This document shows, piece after piece, positions 1-8,140 of a stretch of DNA of 64,000 bases. Position 1 is the stretch's first letter, and the number at the start of each line of letters is the position of its first letter. The notes under the pieces are model-generated. The model saw only the letters and a program-made list of their open reading frames with translations. It ran no database searches and was not told the origin of the DNA. The DNA is from Marinobacter sp. F3R11 (GTDB taxonomy: Bacteria > Pseudomonadota > Gammaproteobacteria > Pseudomonadales > Oleiphilaceae). Made by a program: the position numbers and the translations under genes. The stretch spans positions 1 to 64,000 of the forward strand of contig NZ_QOCH01000013.1 of the NCBI RefSeq assembly GCF_003318275.1. Direction: 5' to 3'.

Positions 1-1299
1 CTCTGGCTCTGGCTCTGGATAATCAGGAGCGGATTCCGCCTGGGCGTCAAGACTCGCGAGCCAAGCATTATCTGCTGGCGCATCGGCGCAATCTTGCGGC
101 GCCTGATCCGGAACGGGCGAAGGTACAGGGTCAGGCTCCGGCTCAGGTTCGTTCCTGGACTCCACCTTGGCACTGGCACTTGTATTGCTCACTGCAGGCG
201 GAGCGCGTCTGTCGGCACCAGGACGGAATGCCAGCATACGTAGCAATGTCATCTCAAAGCCCATCCGGGCATCTGGAGTAATCGCCAGATCCTTGCGCCC
301 TAGAAGAGCAGCCTGATAGAACAGCTGGGCATCTTCCGCACTTAATTTGCGTGCCAGGGACTGAACCTGAGCCGCATCTCCCAGTGCATTGTCTGCACTC
401 CCCGGAACAACCTGCTCCATGGTAACCCTATGGAACAGGGACAGAAGATCCGCGAGAATCACGCTGTAGTCCGGCGCAAAATCCGCTATACGGCTGATCT
501 CCGCCAGCAAACCAGGTCCATCTCGCTCCACCAGCGCATTTACAATTCGTTCAACATCCCGCTGGTCAATCGTACCAAGCATGCTGCTCACATCTCTGAC
601 AGCAAGCTTCTGGTTACCAAAAGCAATGGCCTGATCTGTCAGGCTCAGGGCGTCCCGCATACTGCCATCGGCAGCCCGTGCCAACAACCAGAGAGCAGGC
701 TCTTCAAAGGGTATCTGCTCAGCCGTCAGGACTTTTGTCAGGTGCCCGGCAATATGCTCCGGCGTCATGCGTTTGAGATTGAACTGCAGACAACGTGAGA
801 GAACGGTTACAGGCAGCTTCTGGGGATCCGTCGTCGCCAGCAGAAACTTCACGTGCTCCGGCGGCTCTTCCAGAGTTTTGAGAAAAGCATTGAATGACTG
901 ATTCGTCAGCATGTGCACCTCATCAATGAGGTACACCTTGTAGCGACCACGGCTGGGTGCATACTGAACATTATCAGTAAGCTCCCGCATATCATCCACA
1001 CCGGTTCGGGATGCTGCGTCAATTTCAATCAGATCAACAAACCGCCCTTCCTGAATTTCCCGGCAACTGGAACAGGTACCGCATGGGCGCGGAGTAATTC
1101 CGGTCTCACAGTTAAGGCAGCGTGCCAACAGACGCCCGATTGTTGTTTTACCCACCCCCCGGGTGCCGGTAAACAGATAGGCATGATGCAGACGCTGGTT
1201 TTCCAGGGCATGAATTAATGCCTGGAGAACGTGTTCCTGGCCCACCATATCTTCAAAGGTTCTGGGGCGCCATTTACGGGCAAGTACCTGGTAGCTCAT
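1..1299 (-). CDS. dnaX: DNA polymerase III subunit gamma/tau (5' part, cut by window edge)
   Basis: Clamp-loader ATPase that opens the beta sliding clamp and, as tau, joins polymerase cores at the replication fork. The reading frame is open for 433 codons from ATG at 1299 to the window edge, so the C-terminus is missing. It begins MSYQVLARKWRPRTF, as DnaX proteins do. The Walker A is GTRGVGKT (residues 45-52), the zinc-binding cysteines are C64, C73, C76 and C79, and the Walker B is LIDEVHML (124-131). The last visible residues are an alternating Pro-Glu tract, typical of the linker between gamma and the tau-specific part. Any gamma/tau frameshift site would lie outside the window. The 4.5S RNA gene lies just upstream on the same strand. 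Confidence 0.97.
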   Translation of the reverse strand, partial: MSYQVLARKWRPRTFEDMVGQEHVLQALIHALENQRLHHAYLFTGTRGVGKTTIGRLLARCLNCETGITPRPCGTCSSCREIQEGRFVDLIEIDAASRTGVDDMRELTDNVQYAPSRGRYKVYLIDEVHMLTNQSFNAFLKTLEEPPEHVKFLLATTDPQKLPVTVLSRCLQFNLKRMTPEHIAGHLTKVLTAEQIPFEEPALWLLARAADGSMRDALSLTDQAIAFGNQKLAVRDVSSMLGTIDQRDVERIVNALVERDGPGLLAEISRIADFAPDYSVILADLLSLFHRVTMEQVVPGSADNALGDAAQVQSLARKLSAEDAQLFYQAALLGRKDLAITPDARMGFEMTLLRMLAFRPGADRRAPPAVSNTSASAKVESRNEPEPEPDPVPSPVPDQAPQDCADAPADNAWLASLDAQAESAPDYPEPEPE

Positions 1300-1455
1300 G
1301 TTCCGCCAAATGCTGAGAAAAACGCCTTTAACCTTAGCATGGTCGCGGTTTTATAAGAAGTTATAGAAGCTATTAAGAGGCAGAAATCAGGAGTGTGCAG
1401 AGATACGGGGAAAGAGGTTTCGGAACGGACCCGAACCAGGGTAAAGCAAAAAACT

Positions 1456-1568
1456 GGGGGTGGCCCCACCAGCGACACTCCGGCACACAATTCCACCGCT
1501 GCGGCTGCTCCCTTCCGGGCCTGACCGGGTTCACGGTTTCATGTTGCGGAGGCACCAATGGAGCCACC
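1456..1568 (-). ncRNA. ffs: 4.5S RNA, signal recognition particle RNA
   Basis: RNA partner of Ffh in co-translational targeting of membrane proteins. The minus strand carries the SRP hallmark GGTCAGGCCCGGAAGGGAGC around 1504-1527, which is the conserved Ffh-binding symmetric and asymmetric loops with a GGAA tetraloop. The ends pair: GGTGGCTCC at the 5' end with GGGGCCACC at the 3' end, giving the single long hairpin of small bacterial SRP RNAs. The closing stem is followed by AGTTTTTTGC (about 1445-1455), so the RNA probably ends at its own terminator. Ends are good to a few bases. Its position directly upstream of dnaX, on the same strand, is seen in several gammaproteobacteria. Confidence 0.95.
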
Positions 1569-1667
1569 ATAACGGCGTTTCAGGACAATATCCCTGAAAG
1601 CGGCGCGAATATTAACAAAAGGGTTTACGGACTACAACGGCAAATCTTCCGGGCTACACAATTGCAG

Positions 1668-2309
1668 TTACAACAATGCGGATATCGGCAAAGGAATCTC
1701 ATCCTGCCTGAACCAGCATGCCAGGCTATAACGTGTGCGATGAGCTTCAACAACTTCGTGCAGAATTTCCTCGCTCATGAATACCGCCACCCTACCCGCC
1801 TCAGGCAATATCCGGGCACAGACTTCACTATTATTTTGCCTGCTGTATATCTGAAGTGCACCACCATCCGCAGGCAGCCAATCATCATTCAGATACAGAA
1901 CCAGACTCACAATACGGGATGCACGCCCCTGAAAACTGTCCACATGGGGTTTATAGAAATCGCCACAATGATAAGTTGCGTAGTGAGCCTCGATACGCTT
2001 CAGGCCCAGAAAAAGCCGCTGGTTCAACCCCAGTCGAAGGCTTTGAAAGAACTCGAAAATTTCTGCCTGAGCCGGAGTCGAGCCCTGCAACCAGGCGATC
2101 TTGTCCCGGCGAATTGATCGATCCCGCACTGGAGAACTGCCACGCCCGACACCTGCACTCTTGAGTGCATCTTTCTGATCAAGAAGGATGATTTCTGCCT
2201 GAAGTGATTTCAGCAAGGCCTCTCCGAGCCAGGGTGTAATATCAAAGCTCATCCAGCCGTGCTCACTCAGGCCCTCTGCAAGCTCATCTAACCACTGTGC
2301 TGTGTCCAA
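1668..2309 (-). CDS. 2OG-Fe(II) oxygenase (prolyl 4-hydroxylase-like)
   Basis: Non-haem iron dioxygenase of 213 residues, expected to couple 2-oxoglutarate decarboxylation to hydroxylation of a protein or small molecule; the substrate is unknown. The double-stranded beta-helix signature is visible: HVD (H122, D124) and H184 as iron ligands, and R193 in RTRYSLACWF as the 2-oxoglutarate anchor. Conserved elements LVLYLNDDW and DGGALQIY lie between them. The start is a TTG preceded by AGGGAA five bases upstream; the first in-frame ATG is at residue 20. It looks monocistronic, between ffs and the divergent mutarotase gene. Confidence 0.85.
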   Translation of the reverse strand: MDTAQWLDELAEGLSEHGWMSFDITPWLGEALLKSLQAEIILLDQKDALKSAGVGRGSSPVRDRSIRRDKIAWLQGSTPAQAEIFEFFQSLRLGLNQRLFLGLKRIEAHYATYHCGDFYKPHVDSFQGRASRIVSLVLYLNDDWLPADGGALQIYSRQNNSEVCARILPEAGRVAVFMSEEILHEVVEAHRTRYSLACWFRQDEIPLPISALL

Positions 2310-2434
2310 TGACGTTCCCTGAAATAATATTCACCAGAATTTGACCGCTATTTTAGGGCCAGTTGTCGCCCAACACACAGTTTTGATTTACTCTCACCTG
2401 TACGCAAATGCACTTAAGCCCGGAAATTAGCCTT

Positions 2435-3355
2435 ATGTCCGAGAGCAGCAATAAACCACCCTTATCTCTCTCCCCGGGACAATGGTCTTTTACCCGCTGG
2501 AGCACAATCGGACAACTGGAAGCATTAGAGGTTCATCACCCTTTGTTCGAAGCCACACTGTTCCTTCAGGGTGCGCACCTGACCCGTTTTACTCCCAGAG
2601 ACGAGCCAGACTGGCTATGGATGAGCCCCACAGCACGCTTCGAACCCGGTCGTGCGATCAGGGGAGGCATTCCCATTTGCTGGCCCTGGTTTGGTGATCC
2701 TGCCCGCAATGCTCCGGTGGTTCGCAAACGAGTCAAAACAACGAGCCCTCACGGATTTGCCCGTACAGCACTCTGGAAACTGGAGGATGTCCGGGAAACC
2801 GCTCACGAAGTCGAGATATCTCTCTCACTCGATGCCAACGACGACTTTTCCGAGGTTTGGAGCGGCCACGCCCTGGCCCTGCTAACCTGCAGTTTTTCAG
2901 TTCGGGGCTGCCAGCTTGCTCTTACCACTACTAACCTGAGCAGCGCCCCCCTGGCCTTCAGTCAGGCACTGCACACTTACCTGCCCACCACAGACATAAA
3001 ACGCTCAAGAATATTGGGCCTGGGCTTCAGCCACTATATTGATACCCTTAAAGACTGGGAATACTGCACACAGGACGGCCCGGTCTATTTCCATGGCGAG
3101 ACAGACCGGATATACGAAAGCGGAGAACCTATAAGCATCGTAACGCCTACAACTGTACGAACCCTGACGGCAGTTGGCAGTGACTCAACCGTCATCTGGA
3201 ATCCCGGCCCGGATAAAGCCACAAAGCTCAGCGACTTTCCTGACACGGCCTGGCAGACAATGCTCTGCGCCGAAACCGCCAATGCAGCAAGTGACTACCG
3301 TGTACTCAATGAAGGCCAGAGCCACACACTCGGTATCCTCATCGGACGGGGCTGA
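2435..3355 (+). CDS. D-hexose-6-phosphate mutarotase (YeaD family)
   Basis: Aldose 1-epimerase-like enzyme that interconverts the alpha and beta anomers of hexose 6-phosphates in the cytoplasm. Family marks are GGIPICWPWFG, the histidine-bearing SPHGFAR motif, VIWNPGPDKA and the glutamate-bearing CAETAN motif near the C-terminus. At 306 residues the length is normal. An in-frame ATG nine codons upstream (2408) has no ribosome-binding site, whereas 2435 has GGAAA about 11 bases before it, so 2435 is preferred. It may supply sugar phosphates for the nearby polysaccharide genes, but this is also a common housekeeping gene. Confidence 0.88.
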   Translation: MSESSNKPPLSLSPGQWSFTRWSTIGQLEALEVHHPLFEATLFLQGAHLTRFTPRDEPDWLWMSPTARFEPGRAIRGGIPICWPWFGDPARNAPVVRKRVKTTSPHGFARTALWKLEDVRETAHEVEISLSLDANDDFSEVWSGHALALLTCSFSVRGCQLALTTTNLSSAPLAFSQALHTYLPTTDIKRSRILGLGFSHYIDTLKDWEYCTQDGPVYFHGETDRIYESGEPISIVTPTTVRTLTAVGSDSTVIWNPGPDKATKLSDFPDTAWQTMLCAETANAASDYRVLNEGQSHTLGILIGRG

Positions 3356-3429
3356 GCACTTACTGATCCGGTCAATTTCGTAGAACTGAGAACCCACCAA
3401 CATTCATTTTTGGCGCCAGCCAGAACCAG

Positions 3430-3457
3430 AAAAGCCACCCTGAACAAGGTGGCTTTT
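3430..3457. terminator. Bidirectional intrinsic terminator
   Basis: Perfect 10-bp inverted repeat AAAAGCCACC / GGTGGCTTTT with an 8-base loop. It lies between the convergent mutarotase gene and the PEP-CTERM gene, with A and T flanks that suit both directions. Confidence 0.85.
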
Positions 3458-3476
3458 CTCGGCATTACTTACGGTG

Positions 3477-4178
3477 TCAGGCTTTTTTACGACGCGCGGC
3501 GAGCCCCGCCAGACCCAGCCCCAGGAGAGCCAGAGTACCAGGCTCGGGTACCAAAACCGGTGAACTCGGCGTAAACACCAGCAGATCCTGAGAAGCCTCA
3601 GAAGTAAGAACATACATATCGTAGTCAATAGTTTGCGAACTCAGGTCAGCCAGCCAGGTATCAGCTTTTGACCTGGAATCCCCAAAACTACCTACGGAAC
3701 GGAAGTTACCCGTACTCATACCATAGTCATTCAATTCGTAAACAATCTCCCACAGCGCCAACTGGAATGCGGTGGAAGAAGATGTATCAGTCACACTGCT
3801 CTGAAAGCCGGTGTAGAGCTGGCCAATGGAGGAAACCAGATTGGCATTATTGAAATAGCTATCGGCAGTCTGCAATTCGTAACTGACAACACCCTGCTGC
3901 TGCAGATTGGTATCAAGCTCAATGCAAAAGGCATCAAGCGCACCAGTCCAGGCGATAGGTGATTCACCCTGAGCATTACTGGTGGTAAAGGAAAACATGC
4001 CAGCGTTAACGTTATAATTCGTACCCGTTTCCAGATTCTGCAACTTCCCTGAACGGGAACCTTGCGCAAAACCGTCGTAATCCAGGTCGATCATCGGTGC
4101 CGCAGCTACGTTACCGGCAAACATCGCGCCGGCTAGAGAAATAATTGCAAACTGTTTTGTATGAAATTTCACGAGCAT
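3477..4178 (-). CDS. PEP-CTERM protein with a putative Cys-Gln thioester motif
   Basis: Exported surface or matrix protein of 233 residues. It has a signal peptide (about 1-27, ending AGNVAAA) and a C-terminal sorting signal: VPEPGT (210-215), a hydrophobic stretch, then ARRKKA at the end, which is the substrate signal for exosortase. The mature part has one cysteine, C85 in FCIELDT, and a downstream AFQLALWE with Q139. This spacing and wording resemble the Cys...Gln pair of thioester-domain surface adhesins, in which the two side chains form an internal thioester able to bind target amines. That reading rests on motif similarity. A sigma-54 promoter lies upstream and a terminator follows. 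Confidence 0.85.
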   Translation of the reverse strand: MLVKFHTKQFAIISLAGAMFAGNVAAAPMIDLDYDGFAQGSRSGKLQNLETGTNYNVNAGMFSFTTSNAQGESPIAWTGALDAFCIELDTNLQQQGVVSYELQTADSYFNNANLVSSIGQLYTGFQSSVTDTSSSTAFQLALWEIVYELNDYGMSTGNFRSVGSFGDSRSKADTWLADLSSQTIDYDMYVLTSEASQDLLVFTPSSPVLVPEPGTLALLGLGLAGLAARRKKA

Positions 4179-4222
4179 ATCCTTTTTGCTTCTGATGGTT
4201 CTTTCAAAATCTACCGGTCAAA

Positions 4223-4239
4223 AGCAAATCAAACGCCAA
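4223..4239 (-). promoter_or_regulatory. Sigma-54 (-24/-12) promoter of PEP-CTERM gene 3477-4178
   Basis: The minus strand reads TTGGCGTTTGATTTGCT, with GG and GC separated by exactly 10 bases. It is close to the RpoN consensus TTGGCAC-N5-TTGC. Predicted transcription starts about 33 bases before the ATG. PrsR, encoded next door, is the likely activator. Confidence 0.8.
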
Positions 4240-4442
4240 CACTACAATTATTGATATATATCAGCTGGATATAAGACAAAACCCGACTGCTTACAGCGCT
4301 TTACCGACTCAACTGTAATAAATACCGACACATATTCGCCAAACAAGGGCTGCCCGCCTGCCTCCCGCCCTGATAGCACTTGCGGTTGCACTGAATCGCC
4401 ACCCCCCTCAAACTACCCCTATCCAGAAAACAGGCAGATTAC

Positions 4443-6611
4443 ATGCTTCCAGATCTAAGCGTGATAAGCCATGGCGCTGCCGCCACGGTGTATGCAATCC
4501 TCGCGGTGCTCGTAGGTACCCGCTATTTGAGGCGTGATATTGACCGTGCTCTGTTTCTCGCAGCACTGGTTACCACCCTATGGGCCTCCACTCTCCTTAC
4601 CCAAAGCATCTGGGAGCACCCCGGCTTTTTTGTTCGTTACCTGCTGGAACTGCTCCGCGATACCGCCTGGATCCTGCTTCTCTTTGCCATGCTGCGGGAT
4701 ACATTCCGGCAGGGGCATCTGAGCGGGCAAATTAAAAAGGCCCTGGGAATTGCAGCAACCGTAGTACTCATAACACTGCTCGCGCTTGGTAGCCTGGAGT
4801 TTATTTTTAATCTCACACTGGTAGGCGGGAAAACAAAACTTATCGGGCAGATCGCCCTGTCACTGCTTGGCTTGTCTCTGGCTGAACAGATCTGGCGCAA
4901 CGCACCGGCCTTTGGCCGCTCCAGTATGAAGTACCTGTGCATCGGGGCGGCCGCAATCTTCGCTTTCGACTTTTTCATGTACGCCGACGCCTTGCTGTTT
5001 GGCCAGATGGCCGATTCATTCTGGAATGCACGGGGCTTCGTAAACGCTGCACTGGTGCCACTTTTCGCCATCAACGTCGTCAATACCCGCAAACAACCTA
5101 TTGATTTTCAGCTTTCCCGCTCTGCGGTTTTTCACGTTGGAACCCTGGTTCTTGCTGGCGCTTATCTGCTTCTGCTTGCCGTCAGCGGGTATTACATACG
5201 TATTCTCGGTGGTAACTGGGGCGAAGCTCTACAGGTGCTGTTATCGGCTGTGGCCCTGGTTTTCCTGGTAACCCTGCTGCTCTCACGGCGTCTGCGGTCA
5301 AAAATGATGGTTCTGATCAGCCAGAACTTTTTCGACTACAAGTACGATTACCGGGAAGAATGGCTGAAAATGACCAAAGAGTTGTCAGATCTCAGCGACC
5401 AGCCTCCCCTCCCGCTGCGAGCGATCAGGATTCTTTCTGGCCTGGTCGAAAGTAACGCAGGCGCCATCTGGCTGAAGAGTGAACAGGGTTCTTACACCCT
5501 CAAAGAATCGGCTAACCTGACTACCCCCAGGTTCACAGTCATTGATGAACACGCAGACCTGGTCCGGTTTTTTTCAGATAAGGAATGGATTGTAAATCTG
5601 GATGAATACCGGGCGGATCCGGTGAGCTACGACTTGCTGGAAATCCCCGATGCGATAGCAAAAACTCCGGACGCCTGGCTCGTCATTCCTCTTTATCTGG
5701 GCAACGAACTCTACGGTATTGCGATGATAGGCCGGCCTTATGCCCGTGTAGACCTGAACTGGGAAAACTTTGACCTTATCAAAGTTGTAGCCCGCCAGAC
5801 ATGTAACCTGCTGGCACAGGCAGATGCACAGAACCGGCTTTCACGGGCAATGCAGTTTGAGGCAGTCAGCAAGGCATCTGCATTCATGGTTCACGACCTC
5901 AAGACGGTTATAGCGCAGCTATCGCTACTGGTGAACAATGCCCAAAAGCACAAGAGCAATCCCGAATTTGTTGATGACATGATCTCAACCACAGACCATG
6001 CGGTCAGCAAGATGACCAATCTTCTGGAACACATTCGCAAGCCCGCGGCTGCAGAAGACAACTCAAAAGTGCTGGATCTGACCCATCTGGTAACAAATCT
6101 TCTTGAACACTACAGCCGGCAGCAGCCTTTACCCACCCTTGTGGGGACTCCCCCACAGATCATGGTAAAAGCAGACGCAGAAAACCTGCGAAGCGTGATA
6201 GGCCACCTGATCCAGAACGCACAGGACGCAACGCCCCCCGATGGCGAAGTCACCCTTTCTCTTAAAATCGCCAAAGGTAACGTTGTCCTGTTCATCCAGG
6301 ATACAGGCTGCGGCATGACCGATGATTTCATTAACGATCGGCTTTTCAAGCCTTTCGAAAGCACCAAAGGCCTCACAGGCATGGGAATAGGCGCTTACCA
6401 GGCCAGGGAATACATTCAGAAGCTCGGCGGTACCGTTGATGCTACAAGCGAACCTGGGCTAGGTTCCTGCTTTTCCGTTCGCATTCCGCTGGCAAGTGAT
6501 TCCGGATATTCCCCTTCGGCGGCTACAAATGAAGAAAGCACCGAAAATAAACGAAATGAAGAGCAACGATCAATTACTGACGCCGAAAATCCGGTAAAAC
6601 TGGTCAATTAA
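4443..6611 (+). CDS. prsK: XrtA/PEP-CTERM system histidine kinase PrsK
   Basis: Membrane sensor kinase (722 residues) expected to phosphorylate PrsR, encoded immediately downstream. The N-terminal ~290 residues hold many hydrophobic segments (VYAILAVLVGTRYL onwards), followed by a GAF-like sensory region around 320-460. Next comes the kinase core: H-box FMVHDLKT near residue 484, N-box IQNAQDAT near 590-600, G-box DTGCGM near 620 and GLTGMGIGAY near 645. The C-terminal ~45 residues are polar and probably disordered. The ATG has only a weak ribosome-binding site. Order prsK-prsR-prsT is the arrangement known from exosortase A genomes. The signal sensed is unknown. Confidence 0.93.
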   Translation: MLPDLSVISHGAAATVYAILAVLVGTRYLRRDIDRALFLAALVTTLWASTLLTQSIWEHPGFFVRYLLELLRDTAWILLLFAMLRDTFRQGHLSGQIKKALGIAATVVLITLLALGSLEFIFNLTLVGGKTKLIGQIALSLLGLSLAEQIWRNAPAFGRSSMKYLCIGAAAIFAFDFFMYADALLFGQMADSFWNARGFVNAALVPLFAINVVNTRKQPIDFQLSRSAVFHVGTLVLAGAYLLLLAVSGYYIRILGGNWGEALQVLLSAVALVFLVTLLLSRRLRSKMMVLISQNFFDYKYDYREEWLKMTKELSDLSDQPPLPLRAIRILSGLVESNAGAIWLKSEQGSYTLKESANLTTPRFTVIDEHADLVRFFSDKEWIVNLDEYRADPVSYDLLEIPDAIAKTPDAWLVIPLYLGNELYGIAMIGRPYARVDLNWENFDLIKVVARQTCNLLAQADAQNRLSRAMQFEAVSKASAFMVHDLKTVIAQLSLLVNNAQKHKSNPEFVDDMISTTDHAVSKMTNLLEHIRKPAAAEDNSKVLDLTHLVTNLLEHYSRQQPLPTLVGTPPQIMVKADAENLRSVIGHLIQNAQDATPPDGEVTLSLKIAKGNVVLFIQDTGCGMTDDFINDRLFKPFESTKGLTGMGIGAYQAREYIQKLGGTVDATSEPGLGSCFSVRIPLASDSGYSPSAATNEESTENKRNEEQRSITDAENPVKLVN

Positions 6612-6714
6612 TTGGCGCCAGACCACAACAAACAAATCGATCATTGCAAAGTGTCAATGTTCAGTTAAGAATCAGGTGGAGTGGAAAACTCCAAACAAAG
6701 GAATTGTTGCTGTT

Positions 6715-8088
6715 GTGACTAGACGACTGCTAATTGTAGAAGACGACCCGGGTCTGCAAAGCCAGATGCGCTGGTGCTTCAACGCAGACCTTGCGGTGAG
6801 CGTAGCCTCCGACAGAGAAGCCGCCCTTACCGCACTCAGGCGAGAAGAGCCTGATGTTGTAACACTGGACCTGGGCCTCCCCCCGGATCCGGGCGGCGCA
6901 ACAGAAGGTTTCGCATTACTGGAAGAAATTCTCCGCCTCGCCCCATTAACAAAGGTGATTGTTGTTACCGGCCGTGAAGACAAGGAAAACGCCGTTAAAG
7001 CCATAGGGATGGGCGCATCTGATTTTTATCAGAAACCACTGGATGCCGACATTCTTAACTTTGTCGTTAACCGGGCCTTCCGCCTTGCAGAACTGGAAAG
7101 GGAAAACCAGGATCTGGCCCAGCGAGGCAATGGCACCAACATTAAAGGTATTGTCGCCGCAAGCCCGCAAATGATGGCTGTATGCCGAACCCTTGAGAAG
7201 ATCGCCCCCACCGATGTAACAACCCTCATCATCGGTGAAACCGGCACAGGCAAAGAAGTGCTGGCTCGCGCACTGCACGACCTGAGCCCTCGGGCCGGCA
7301 ACGCTTTTGCGGCCATCAACTGTGCAGCTATTCCTGAAAACCTTCTTGAAAGTGAACTGTTCGGCTTCGAGAAAGGTGCCTTTACCGGCGCTACCCAGGC
7401 AAAAAAAGGCAAGATTGAAAGCGCCAATGGCGGCACCCTGTTTCTCGATGAAATAGGCGACATGCCGATGCCACTGCAAGCGAAGCTATTGCGCTTCCTG
7501 CAAGAACGCGTGGTCGACAGAGTAGGCTCAGTCAAGCCTATTCCAGTGGACGTTCGCGTGGTGTGTGCAACCCACCAGAACGTAAGCCAGTTAATCGCAA
7601 ACGGGGAATTCCGGGAAGACCTTTACTACCGGATAAGCGAAATAACGCTCGATGTGCCGGCAGTGAGAGATCGCGACGGAGACGCTCTGGTAATTGCGCA
7701 GTCGCTGCTCAAAACACTCAGCAAACAAATGGATCGACAAAGCCTGACCTTCTCTGAAGATGCGATCAACGCAATCAGCAGTTACTCATGGCCAGGTAAC
7801 GTTCGGGAAATGATCAACAAAGTAAAACGAGCCACCATCATGGCTGATGGCAAACGGATTACCAGTGAAGATCTCGAACTGCCAGGCAGCGAAGAGCCTG
7901 GCGCAAGCCACCTGAACCTTCGCCAGGTTCGCGAACAGGCCGAACGCAAGGCGATCATGCAGGCACTGCAAACAAGCAGTTTTAACATGACACAGGCCTC
8001 CCGGCTTCTGGGTATAACCCGCCCCACCCTGTACAACCTCACCGACAAATACAAAATTGACACATCAGCAGAAGCTTCGGAATCCTGA
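6715..8088 (+). CDS. prsR: PEP-CTERM-box response regulator PrsR (sigma-54 activator)
   Basis: NtrC/AtoC-like transcription factor of 457 residues with receiver, AAA+ and Fis-type DNA-binding domains. The receiver begins RRLLIVEDDPG, with phospho-acceptor Asp in VVTLDLGLPP. The AAA+ part has Walker A GETGTGKE, the sigma-54 contact loop GAFTGA and GGTLFLDEIGDMP. The C-terminal helix-turn-helix is MTQASRLLGITRPTLYNL. So it should drive RpoN-dependent promoters, and four such promoters precede PEP-CTERM genes in this window. The start is GTG at 6715 with AAAGGA upstream, giving the usual MTRRLLIVEDD beginning; an in-frame GTG at 6676 is possible but less likely. Confidence 0.94.
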   Translation: MTRRLLIVEDDPGLQSQMRWCFNADLAVSVASDREAALTALRREEPDVVTLDLGLPPDPGGATEGFALLEEILRLAPLTKVIVVTGREDKENAVKAIGMGASDFYQKPLDADILNFVVNRAFRLAELERENQDLAQRGNGTNIKGIVAASPQMMAVCRTLEKIAPTDVTTLIIGETGTGKEVLARALHDLSPRAGNAFAAINCAAIPENLLESELFGFEKGAFTGATQAKKGKIESANGGTLFLDEIGDMPMPLQAKLLRFLQERVVDRVGSVKPIPVDVRVVCATHQNVSQLIANGEFREDLYYRISEITLDVPAVRDRDGDALVIAQSLLKTLSKQMDRQSLTFSEDAINAISSYSWPGNVREMINKVKRATIMADGKRITSEDLELPGSEEPGASHLNLRQVREQAERKAIMQALQTSSFNMTQASRLLGITRPTLYNLTDKYKIDTSAEASES

Positions 8089-8140
8089 TTTAATTTCCCA
8101 GGCATGCGATGGCAGAGAGCGGCTCAAGGAGCAGATTTAA

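Noticed and set aside
1395..2117. Plus-strand frame of 240 codons over the SRP RNA
   Set aside because: It crosses the 4.5S RNA and the oxygenase gene; both are better supported on the minus strand.
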